Assembly: GCA_009700815.1 (NCBI GenBank)
Contig: WLLG01000077.1
Span: 1 to 8,246, forward strand
Direction: 5' to 3'
DNA length: 8,246 nt
Origin: Actinomycetota bacterium
Lineage (GTDB): Bacteria > Actinomycetota > Acidimicrobiia > Acidimicrobiales > Microtrichaceae
Shown here in pieces: positions 1 to 6,075 of this stretch (position 1 is its first letter; each line of letters opens with the position of its first letter). Below the pieces are notes generated by a model that ran no database searches, was not told the DNA's origin, and saw only the letters and a list, made by a program, of their open reading frames with translations. The position numbers and the translations under genes were made by a program.

Positions 1-1
1 C

Positions 2-1177
2 CTCGACAACGGCCCCCGCACTCTTTTGTGGCCACTCGACATGACCGGCGAGGAACTCCTCCGCGCTCTGCAACGGTGTTGCACAGCTGTCGAACAGTTG
101 CACGAAGCCGGCTGGAGTCACGGTTCGCTCCGCCCCGAACACGTTCTGCTCGGGGCCCGGGGACGCCCCAAGCTCTGCTCTCTTGGCGATTCTCAACCGC
201 TCCTACACCTGTCGAACGAAAAAGCCGCTTCAGCAATCCAAGGTGACGTAGATCAACTTGCTGCCATGTTCGCTCACGTGGCGAATTTCCAGATTGCCTC
301 TATGTCGCGCTCAGACAGGTGGCGATGGCGCCAACAGTCTCGAACACTTCGCCAGATTGCCGAACTGAATGAAACCAGCACTGCTGCCCTGACAACAACT
401 GAACTTACAACTGCGGTAGGGGAACTCAGGAGCCGAAGTATCAATCCCCTGCTCCGCAGAAGCCGGGCTACAACTCGCAGGGCAACTCCTGCGCCCGGAC
501 CTGCTCGGGGTTTGGTGACCCTAGGGGCCGCAGCAGCGGGAATCGCCCTACTCTTCTCAGCGGGGTTTGCCCTCACAGCATCGAGCAAGACTCCAAGCCA
601 GACCGATTCCGCTCAGGCCGCACCCTGGCTGCCAGATGCCTCAACATCGGCAACTACGGTGCCAGCAACTTTGGTGCCAGCAACCACGGTGCCTGATACT
701 TCCCTGGCAGATGCCTCGCTGCCAGCAACCAAGCTGCCTGACTCCAGTGGCGGCGGGTGCGGGCTGTGGCCCATGCTCAACAACGGCTCGGGACTAGGCG
801 TCGACATCGACGGTGACTCCTGCCCCGATCACGTAGAGATCGCTGGTCAGTTCATCACTGTTGATGACCTGACCTACCAAGTAGGACTCCCGCAGGATCG
901 ACTTGCAGTCGGTGACTGGGACTGCGACGGTCGGGCAACTGCACTCCTGCTGCGACCATCCACCGGTGAACTCTTCGAGTTCTCCGCGTGGGCAAAACCG
1001 GGAGAGACCGCTCAAAGCGAACTGGTCTCTACCATCGCAGAAGCAGCTGACCTATCCGGCGAGCGAATAACTGATTCGACTGCAGCCGAGAAAATATCGT
1101 GTGACCGCGCATTGGTTGCACTCATCGACGGGTCGCAAGTTGACCCATTTTCTCAGCCAGCAAAGGCCAAACCATGA
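2..1177 (+). CDS. Membrane-anchored pseudokinase with outside FG-GAP-like domain (5' end missing)
   Basis: The frame is open to the left edge, so the start and kinase N-lobe lie outside the window; a TTG at 26 is in frame but is not a credible start. Numbering from that TTG, residues 18-60 align with a Ser/Thr kinase catalytic loop (AVEQLHEAGWSHGSLRPEHV, then GRPKLCSLGDS). The catalytic HRD Asp is Ser (HGS), the loop Asn is His, and DFG reads SLG, so the domain is most likely inactive. Residues 162-186 form one transmembrane helix after a basic stretch, giving a cytoplasmic kinase fold and an outside C-terminus. Six pentapeptide repeats (210-239) make a stalk. Residues 244-360 contain DIDGDSCPD and VGDWDCDG, typical of FG-GAP/VCBS-like calcium-binding blades, plus four Cys (244, 266, 299, 359) that could form disulfides. 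The stop overlaps the next start (ATGA). The layout resembles mycobacterial MviN's pseudokinase-TM-outside tail, but no orthology is claimed. Function unknown. Confidence 0.8.
   Translation, partial: LDNGPRTLLWPLDMTGEELLRALQRCCTAVEQLHEAGWSHGSLRPEHVLLGARGRPKLCSLGDSQPLLHLSNEKAASAIQGDVDQLAAMFAHVANFQIASMSRSDRWRWRQQSRTLRQIAELNETSTAALTTTELTTAVGELRSRSINPLLRRSRATTRRATPAPGPARGLVTLGAAAAGIALLFSAGFALTASSKTPSQTDSAQAAPWLPDASTSATTVPATLVPATTVPDTSLADASLPATKLPDSSGGGCGLWPMLNNGSGLGVDIDGDSCPDHVEIAGQFITVDDLTYQVGLPQDRLAVGDWDCDGRATALLLRPSTGELFEFSAWAKPGETAQSELVSTIAEAADLSGERITDSTAAEKISCDRALVALIDGSQVDPFSQPAKAKP
653..742 (+). repeat. Six degenerate 15-bp tandem repeats coding for a T-x-V/L-P-A/D stalk
   Basis: Six consecutive 15-bp units, in frame with the pseudokinase gene, encode TTVPA, TLVPA, TTVPD, TSLAD, ASLPA and TKLPD. 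Units 1 and 2 are nearly identical in DNA (shared core ggtgccagca), and the later ones have drifted. The repeat lies between the transmembrane helix and the FG-GAP-like domain, so it probably acts as an extended, Thr/Pro-rich spacer through the cell wall. The Thr residues could be glycosylated, which is inference only. Confidence 0.75.
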
Positions 1178-2373
1178 ACGTCAAAACCCCTCTCAGAGCG
1201 CCGGGCAACACGAGACTTCCCAATGCGAACTACAGGAGTCAGCCGACCCCTTACGGCAACTCCCCCCGATCAGGCACAAGAACTACTCGACAGGTGAAGC
1301 CGCCTTCACGGCTCTCTAGGCTGATGATCTGGGCGCTCTGGACTGGCGCCTTGGCGGCCGCCCTTGCATTGCTCCTTCGCAGCGGGGGCTTCTTTGCATC
1401 GACTCCACCTTTGCAATCAGGAAGCGAATTCCGCAATTGGTTTCTGGAACGCGACCCGCTCGATGTGGCGGCCTCGGCGGGACGCCTGATTGCGATTCTG
1501 CTCCTGGGCTACCTGCTAGTCGTGAGCAGCATCCAAGCCTTTGCATTGCGAGGTCAGCGACAGCACACACAATCGCTTGCCGTCCGCCTAGCTCCGAGGT
1601 TCCTGCTGTTCTTCACCGCTGGCCTGATGGCTTCCACTTCGACCGCCTTTGCTGCAACGGCCGCCTATGCAGCAGAGCCCGACCAGCCCGAACCCTCCAC
1701 AGCTCCCATGATGCAGGTGGTCGACGCTGCAACCCCCTTCCTCGATCTGCAGCCCGTAAATCCGTCACAAGCAAGAACATCGCTCCCCTGGGCATCCAAC
1801 TCATCCCCTGGGCCTGCTGCCGATGAATCGGAGAATGCAGAACCGCCTCCGACAGCGGCCCCAATTCCAGCGCCAGCAGCAGACTTGAACGCGGCAACAG
1901 ACCCATCCAGTGCACCACAAGCCGCCCCGTTAGCCGCCCCAACAGGTACGCCAACAATGAGCGCGCAAGTGTCTCCATCAAGTCAGCAGAGCCAGCAGTC
2001 CCCAGGAGGTCAGCCCGGTCGGCAGGGTCAACAGAGCCAGCTGCTAGGACTCCTTGGCTTGGGGGCTACCGCTACTCCCTCAGCGCAGGCACCCGACCCA
2101 AGCACGCAACCAGCAACAAGTCTTCCAGTAACTGCAGCACCATCAACAGGCACACCAGGATCGGTCCAACAGACCGTTCCTTACACCGTGGTACGAGGCG
2201 ACAACTTTTGGAGAATCTCCGAACAGGTGCTCCGGATGCGCCTTGGCTCACAGCCATCCGCATCGCAGATTGCCCAGTACTCGGCGCAACTCATATCAAA
2301 CAATCAAGAAGCCCTAACTGACCCAGAGAACCCCGGGCTCATTCTGGTTGGTCAGGTATTTCAACTGCCCTGA
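1174..2373 (+). CDS. Multi-pass membrane protein with C-terminal LysM domain
   Basis: This 399-residue protein starts at an ATG that overlaps the upstream stop (ATGA), with AAAGG 7 nt before it, so translation is probably coupled to the pseudokinase. A basic cytoplasmic tail (1-48) is followed by hydrophobic segments at about 49-73, 102-125 and 141-165. The third ends in AYAAEP, which resembles a signal-peptidase site but could simply be a third membrane span. Residues 168-334 are a low-complexity Pro/Ala/Ser/Thr/Gln linker. Residues 335-399 form a LysM domain: PYTVVRGDNFWRISEQVL at the start and a DPENPGLILVGQVFQLP end. LysM domains bind the N-acetylglucosamine backbone of peptidoglycan. The domain has a longer middle part than the classical LysM, a form I associate with actinobacterial membrane LysM proteins, some of which sit near BTAD-type regulators. 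Likely role: anchoring or sensing at the cell wall together with its neighbour. Exact function unknown. Confidence 0.85.
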   Translation: MNVKTPLRAPGNTRLPNANYRSQPTPYGNSPRSGTRTTRQVKPPSRLSRLMIWALWTGALAAALALLLRSGGFFASTPPLQSGSEFRNWFLERDPLDVAASAGRLIAILLLGYLLVVSSIQAFALRGQRQHTQSLAVRLAPRFLLFFTAGLMASTSTAFAATAAYAAEPDQPEPSTAPMMQVVDAATPFLDLQPVNPSQARTSLPWASNSSPGPAADESENAEPPPTAAPIPAPAADLNAATDPSSAPQAAPLAAPTGTPTMSAQVSPSSQQSQQSPGGQPGRQGQQSQLLGLLGLGATATPSAQAPDPSTQPATSLPVTAAPSTGTPGSVQQTVPYTVVRGDNFWRISEQVLRMRLGSQPSASQIAQYSAQLISNNQEALTDPENPGLILVGQVFQLP

Positions 2374-2418
2374 TCAGGTCGAAAGCGAACACCTTCGCCG
2401 GCGGTTAGCCGAACGGCC

Positions 2419-2940
2419 TCAACCCAGGCGAAGACCCATCTCGTCCAAGCGAAGATCAGCAGTCACTTCGCTCACACCGAGAATGCACGCAATTGCCTTG
2501 ATGTCATCTCGGCGAATGGTCAGCACTCTGCCGTTGAAGTCTTGGCGCTGGACCTGAATCATGCGCAGATACCTTGACAACATCTGGGACTCGGTATCGT
2601 TCATTTGCTCAAGGCGGGTCAGATCGATTTTGGCTCCACCGTTATCTGCAATGCGGCGAAGGGCCTCGTCTTCTTCACTCTCCCCGTCGACCGAAGGCAA
2701 GAGTTGATCCACGGGCACCTTGTAGAACTGGGCCAGTCGCTGCAGGCGCGGAACCGAAATGGCGCGCTCTCCTCGCTCATAGGCACCAAGCACACTTGCC
2801 TTGAACTCCTGGGCAGAGACGGCCTCTACCTCTTGAAGTGATAGCCGCTTCTGGCGACGGATATGCCGAAGGCGCTCGCCAACTGCCTTTCCGTATGCCT
2901 CACCGCTTGGGTCCTCACCAATACCGTCTTCGTTCAACAT
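2419..2940 (-). CDS. bldD: BldD-family XRE transcriptional regulator with c-di-GMP signature
   Basis: Residues 17-76 (173-aa numbering) form an XRE/Cro helix-turn-helix very like Streptomyces BldD (GERLRHIRRQKRLSLQEVE, then LGAYERGERAISVPRLQRLA and FYKVPVDQLLP). After an acidic linker the C-terminal domain contains RQD, eight residues, then RRDD (R132, D134, R143, D146). This matches the RxD-X8-RxxD motif by which BldD binds a cyclic-di-GMP tetramer that drives dimerisation. In Streptomyces BldD represses sporulation genes; here the regulon is unknown. I prefer the ATG at 2940 because GGGAG lies 5 nt upstream; a GTG at 2952 would add four residues but has no ribosome binding site. The gene faces the LysM gene (45-bp convergent gap) and lies downstream of rsmE on the same strand, but it has its own likely promoter and operator. 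The family call is strong; ligand binding is inferred from the motif. Confidence 0.88.
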   Translation of the reverse strand: MLNEDGIGEDPSGEAYGKAVGERLRHIRRQKRLSLQEVEAVSAQEFKASVLGAYERGERAISVPRLQRLAQFYKVPVDQLLPSVDGESEEDEALRRIADNGGAKIDLTRLEQMNDTESQMLSRYLRMIQVQRQDFNGRVLTIRRDDIKAIACILGVSEVTADLRLDEMGLRLG

Positions 2941-3003
2941 CTGATCTCCCACCTGAATCGGGTTCTGTTGCTTCGCCCATCGCCACGCCGCCGACTGGAC
3001 TTC

Positions 3004-3024
3004 TCACTAGTCACTACTCACTAC
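3004..3024. repeat. Three heptad direct repeats TCACTA(G/C)
   Basis: TCACTAG, TCACTAC and TCACTAC follow one another without a gap, between the BldD box and the bldD-like start codon. They share TCACT with the left half of the BldD box at 3047. The 7-bp period is not a full helical turn, so cooperative binding on one DNA face is not obvious. They may be degenerate half-sites or simple slippage products. Confidence 0.6.
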
Positions 3025-3045
3025 ATGAACGGTCAGTTAGGACTG

Positions 3046-3060
3046 CTCACTCTGCGTCAT
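3046..3060 (-). promoter_or_regulatory. BldD-box operator (perfect consensus match)
   Basis: The minus-strand sequence ATGACGCAGAGTGAG fits every fixed position of the published Streptomyces BldD consensus nTnACnC(A/T)GnGTnAn, and so does its complement, because the consensus is palindromic. It overlaps the candidate -10 and start point of the bldD-like gene, the position expected of a repressor site. Streptomyces BldD binds its own promoter, so autoregulation is the natural reading. With eight fixed bases and one two-fold position, a chance match in this 158-bp gap has a probability of about one in 800 under equal base use. Confidence 0.65.
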
Positions 3061-3084
3061 AATCGCTCGGTGCCGAAGCGTTAA
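3056..3084 (-). promoter_or_regulatory. Candidate sigma-70-type promoter of the bldD-like gene
   Basis: Reading the minus strand, TTAACG (3084-3079) is followed by a 17-bp spacer and TATGAC (3061-3056). Each hexamer matches 4 of 6 consensus positions. Transcription would start near 3049, inside the BldD box, leaving a 5' leader of about 110 nt. The assignment rests on spacing and on the overlap with the operator match. Neither hexamer is strong by itself. Confidence 0.4.
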
Positions 3085-3110
3085 GCCGGACAATAAACCG
3101 CGCAGAGTGA

Positions 3111-3935
3111 TTATCTCAGGTTTTCGGATGCAATGCCAGCACGGAGGGCGGTGAGGAGAACGCCAGCAGTAATTGCAGCAGTCTCTGCTCTCAGCACATG
3201 TTCGCCAAGACTCACGCAGGTGGCCCCCTGAGACTCGGCAGAATCCCAGCCACCTTCCGGGCCAACCAAGACAATACGGTCGGCACGCTTCAATGCAGAT
3301 CCGCCCATATTCGCCAGAACTGCCCCGCTGTTACGCACCTGCTCAAAGCTTGCAAGCCGCTCTGCGCGTCCCGGCCGAGTCGAGTCCCCTGCAGACCCAC
3401 CGACTGCAGCCCCACCCCCAGCCACGCCGGTCGCGGCAGCAGACCCACCCGAAGCGGCCCCACCCACAGCAGCCCCAACTTCTGGAAGCCACAGCCTTCT
3501 ACTCTGAGCACAGGACTCGCGGGCAACTCGCCGCAAGCGCTCGAGCTGCTTGACGGTTTTCTCCTCATCCCAGCGCACTACTGAGCGTTGGGCCATAAAT
3601 GGCCAAATCCTGTCCACCCCAAGCTCGGTCAGTTTTTGGACAATCAACTCGGGCCGCTCCCCTTTGACCACAGCAAACCCAACGGTCACCGGATACTCGG
3701 GAGCTAGTTCTTGATGCGTCTCGCCAAGCACCTCTAGCTCCTGGCTTGCCGAAAATGCGCAAGACCGCCAGCCTCCCGCTCCGTTGGTAGCGCACACCTC
3801 CTGACCAACTCGTAGCCGGAGTACCCGCTGCAGATGATGCAGGTCATCGGGTTCAAGCTCAGGCGAATCTAGGTCGCTCACTAGGACCTGAGCGGCGGCA
3901 GACCTCCACGGCGTGAGCCCGGCTGCAGACTCCAC
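3111..3935 (-). CDS. rsmE: 16S rRNA (uracil1498-N3)-methyltransferase RsmE
   Basis: RsmE methylates N3 of U1498 in 16S rRNA of the small subunit, using S-adenosylmethionine. The N-terminal PUA-like part has HHLQRVLRLRVGQEV (33-47). The family signature KGERPELIVQKLTELGVDRI runs 91-110, followed by QRSVVRW and the RRVARESCAQSRR helix. The SPOUT trefoil-knot motifs LVGPEGGW (223-230) and LGEHVLRAETA (243-253) form the SAM site. At 274 residues it is somewhat longer than the usual 240-250, because of a Gly/Ala-rich insertion at about 153-190, before the knot. The start is GTG with GAGG 6 nt upstream; this GAGG overlaps the dnaJ stop 8 bp away, so translation is probably coupled. It is the last gene of the hrcA-dnaJ-rsmE operon and so is probably HrcA-controlled. 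The function is confident. Confidence 0.95.
   Translation of the reverse strand: MESAAGLTPWRSAAAQVLVSDLDSPELEPDDLHHLQRVLRLRVGQEVCATNGAGGWRSCAFSASQELEVLGETHQELAPEYPVTVGFAVVKGERPELIVQKLTELGVDRIWPFMAQRSVVRWDEEKTVKQLERLRRVARESCAQSRRLWLPEVGAAVGGAASGGSAAATGVAGGGAAVGGSAGDSTRPGRAERLASFEQVRNSGAVLANMGGSALKRADRIVLVGPEGGWDSAESQGATCVSLGEHVLRAETAAITAGVLLTALRAGIASENLR
3391..3465 (-). repeat. Two imperfect 27-bp in-frame repeats inside rsmE
   Basis: Copies at 3391-3417 and 3439-3465 match at 22 of 27 positions and start 48 bp apart, a multiple of three. They encode GGGAAVGGSA- and VGGAASGGSA-type segments of the RsmE low-complexity insertion. Their similarity suggests that the insertion grew by in-frame duplication. 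The surrounding DNA is C-rich on the plus strand, which produces long but meaningless open frames on the other strand. Confidence 0.65.
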
Positions 3936-3943
3936 GTTCAGCC

Positions 3944-5071
3944 TCAGTTCTTAAACGCGGTCTTGAACCGACTAAAGAAACCCTCATCAGCAGCAGCTAC
4001 ATCTTCACCGCGCACCTCGGCAAAGCGGCGAAGCAGATCTTCTTCTTCAAGTTCAAGCTTGCGCGGAATCTCTACTCCGACTCGAACCAACAGGTCCCCT
4101 CGCCCATTCCCATGCAGGCGGGGCACGCCACGACCCTTCATCTTGAAGACTTTGCCGACTTGAGTTCCGCGAGGAACAACTAGTTCCTCTACCCCATCAA
4201 GGGTTTCGAGCGCGATATTTGCCCCAAGGGTCGCCTGCACCATCGAGATGTCTAACTCCTCGACAAGGTCATCGCCGTGACGTGCAAAACGCTCATGCGG
4301 CTTAACACGCAAGCGGACATACAAGTCGCCTGCAGAACCTCCGCGCATGCCAACAGCGCCGCGCCCAGTTAGTCGCAACGTTGAACCCTCGTCCACTCCC
4401 GCAGGCACGTCCACCGTGTAGGTCTTTTCTTCGATGAGGCGACCCGCACCACTGCAAACCTGACAAGGAGATGCAATCACTTGGCCTTGACCACCGCAGC
4501 GGCGACACACCGAGGCAGACACAATCTGCCCGAGCACGGTCTGACGCACAATGCGCACTTCGCCGGTACCACCGCAATCGCCGCACTGCACTGCCGAACT
4601 GCCCGGCTCTGCACCAGTGGAATTGCACTCCTCGCAGGAGACTGCCGTTCGCACAGTCACATCACATTGGCAGCCGAACACTGCGTCGGTGAACTCAAGA
4701 ACAGTCTGCACGTCTAGGTCTTCGCCTGGAGGCGGTCCTGCTGGGCCGCGGCTCCGGCCACCTCCCCCACCAAAGGGATTATTCCCCCCAAAGAACGAGT
4801 CGAACAGGTCGCCTAATCCGCCAGCACCACTGCCAAACGGGTCAGACATGTCGAACCCGTTTGAACTTCCGTAGCGGTCATAGCGATCACGCTTGGCGGG
4901 ATCGGATAGGACCTCATACGCGGCCGAGAGTTCTTTGAATCGGGTTTCTGCGTCTGGGTCATCGGGGTTGGCGTCAGGGTGAGACTCACGCGCCAAACTT
5001 CGATAGGACTTCTTGATCTCTTCGGGGGTTGCATCGCGACCCACTCCAAGAATTTCGTATAGATCAGCCAC
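3944..5071 (-). CDS. dnaJ: Type I chaperone DnaJ (Hsp40)
   Basis: DnaJ delivers unfolded proteins to DnaK and stimulates its ATPase. The J domain covers about 2-68 with the catalytic HPD at 31-33. A Gly/Phe-rich region follows (72-110: DPFGSGAGG, FFGGNNPFGGGGG). The zinc-binding domain has four CxxC motifs, at C146/C149, C163/C166, C189/C192 and C203/C206. Three fit CxxCxGxG exactly and the first reads CEECNSTG. The two C-terminal beta-barrel domains follow (about 215-340). The length of 375 is normal for a class I DnaJ. Two extra cysteines (C134, C136) just before the zinc domain are unusual. The start is GTG, with GAAGG 6 nt upstream and only 2 bp after the hrcA stop. This linkage to hrcA matches the DnaJ2 copy of actinobacteria, which usually have a second dnaJ with dnaK-grpE elsewhere. 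Probably repressed by HrcA. Confidence 0.96.
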   Translation of the reverse strand: MADLYEILGVGRDATPEEIKKSYRSLARESHPDANPDDPDAETRFKELSAAYEVLSDPAKRDRYDRYGSSNGFDMSDPFGSGAGGLGDLFDSFFGGNNPFGGGGGRSRGPAGPPPGEDLDVQTVLEFTDAVFGCQCDVTVRTAVSCEECNSTGAEPGSSAVQCGDCGGTGEVRIVRQTVLGQIVSASVCRRCGGQGQVIASPCQVCSGAGRLIEEKTYTVDVPAGVDEGSTLRLTGRGAVGMRGGSAGDLYVRLRVKPHERFARHGDDLVEELDISMVQATLGANIALETLDGVEELVVPRGTQVGKVFKMKGRGVPRLHGNGRGDLLVRVGVEIPRKLELEEEDLLRRFAEVRGEDVAAADEGFFSRFKTAFKN

Positions 5072-5073
5072 AC

Positions 5074-6075
5074 TTAACCTTCAGTTAGTAGACGACTCAA
5101 CCGCTGGCTCACTAACGCCACAGCCGACAGAGTCTCGGGGTAGTTCATTCGAGTAGGGCCAAGTACCGCAATGGCCCCAACAGATTCTCCGCCCACCTGA
5201 TACGGGGCGACCACTAGTGAACAATCAGCTAGCGGGGCAACGCCACTCTCGGAGCCAATTGACACGGCCAGACCGCCGTCAACGAGCTCCTTCAGCAAAC
5301 TCACCACCACAAACTGCTGTTCCAGAATTCCGAGCACGGCCTCGATTGTTTCGCGTGCGTCAAAGGAGCCCGCAATTCGTGAGCGACCATCCACAAACAT
5401 GTGCTGGCCCTCTGCCTCGGCAGCTTCTCGCAACGCACTCACCGCAGCTGCCGCTAGTGCCGCGCCTTCTTGTTGCGGCACTGCGAGCTTGGGAGTCGAT
5501 GCATGCAGGGAGGAGCCAACCATGCGGTCATTGACCAACGCGTGTGCTGCGCTGAGCTCTGACGGAGTGACGTCTTGGTCTAACTCCATCGTACGTTTCA
5601 CGATGGCACCGTTGCTCATCACCATCACTGCCAAAACGGTTCGTGGGGACAAGTCGACGAGTTGCACGGAGCGAACCGTTGACACCTCATTGGCTTCTCC
5701 CACGACCACGGCAGCCGTTCCGGTCACATCTGAGAGCAAGCGGCTAGTTTCGGCGAGCATCTGCTCAAGCTCACCATGAGTCGTGGCGAAGAAATCGCGC
5801 ACCAATCGAACGTTCGTCGGGCTCAACGACCCGGTTCCAGTCAGGGTGTCAACAAAGAACCGGTACCCCTTCTCGGTCGGGATTCGTCCGGCGCTGGTAT
5901 GGGGCTGCACCAGATAGCCCTCACGCTCGAGCTGAGTCATGTCATTGCGAACCGTTGCCGAGGACACCGCCACCTCAGTCCGAGCAGACACCGTCGACGA
6001 ACCCACTGGTTGGGCAGTCTCGATGTACTGCTGAACTACGGCACGCAGAATCGCGGACTTTCGGTCGTCGAGCAT
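5074..6075 (-). CDS. hrcA: Heat-inducible transcription repressor HrcA
   Basis: HrcA represses class I heat-shock genes by binding CIRCE operators; GroEL keeps it active, and heat releases it. The N-terminal winged helix (1-75) shows the family motifs SSATVRNDMTQLE (38-50) and HTSAGRIPTEKGYRFFVD (59-76). The rest is the GAF-like dimerisation domain, including GVAPLADCSLVVAPY and GAIAVLGPTRMNY near the end. The length of 333 residues is typical. The ATG start has no ribosome binding site in front; instead a -10-like TAGACT lies 8 nt upstream, so the mRNA may be leaderless. A CIRCE-like inverted repeat covers this region, so the gene should be autoregulated together with dnaJ and rsmE. It lies 48 bp after the lepA stop with no clear terminator between, so some lepA read-through is likely. 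Confidence 0.96.
   Translation of the reverse strand: MLDDRKSAILRAVVQQYIETAQPVGSSTVSARTEVAVSSATVRNDMTQLEREGYLVQPHTSAGRIPTEKGYRFFVDTLTGTGSLSPTNVRLVRDFFATTHGELEQMLAETSRLLSDVTGTAAVVVGEANEVSTVRSVQLVDLSPRTVLAVMVMSNGAIVKRTMELDQDVTPSELSAAHALVNDRMVGSSLHASTPKLAVPQQEGAALAAAAVSALREAAEAEGQHMFVDGRSRIAGSFDARETIEAVLGILEQQFVVVSLLKELVDGGLAVSIGSESGVAPLADCSLVVAPYQVGGESVGAIAVLGPTRMNYPETLSAVALVSQRLSRLLTEG

Larger units (their letters stand above)
2953..3110 (-). promoter_or_regulatory. Upstream regulatory region of the bldD-like gene
   Basis: This 158-bp gap between rsmE and the bldD-like gene holds no gene. It contains a candidate promoter, a BldD-box match, three TCACTA words at 7-bp spacing, and a 10-bp inverted repeat (TCACTCTGCG at 3047-3056, CGCAGAGTGA at 3101-3110). 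The density of TCACT/AGTGA words, five in about 107 bp, suggests several protein-binding sites. No convincing rho-independent terminator for the rsmE operon is visible, so read-through into the regulator is possible. Confidence 0.6.

Noticed and set aside
26..28. TTG as the start of the first gene
   Set aside because: The frame is open to the window edge, and the residues before it (LDNGPRTL) continue smoothly into a kinase hinge-like stretch, so the gene is truncated.
1840..2160. Pro/Gln/Ser-rich segment of the LysM gene as foreign or frameshifted DNA
   Set aside because: The frame continues cleanly into a good LysM domain, and such linkers are normal in outside parts of wall-binding proteins.
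2385..2398. GCGAA/TTCGC hairpin between the LysM and bldD-like genes as a terminator
   Set aside because: Only five base pairs with a 4-nt loop and no T-run on either strand; too weak to call, although a bidirectional terminator would be expected in this convergent gap.
2950..2952. GTG at 2952 as the bldD-like start
   Set aside because: No Shine-Dalgarno precedes it, whereas the ATG at 2940 has GGGAG at the right distance.
2838..3084. Plus-strand open frames across the bldD upstream region
   Set aside because: They overlap the bldD-like coding sequence, have no ribosome binding site and show no recognisable protein family.
3173..3584. Overlapping plus-strand open frames opposite rsmE
   Set aside because: They are by-products of the C-rich complement of the Gly/Ala insertion, with proline/arginine-rich products and no recognisable domain, while rsmE on the other strand is unmistakable.
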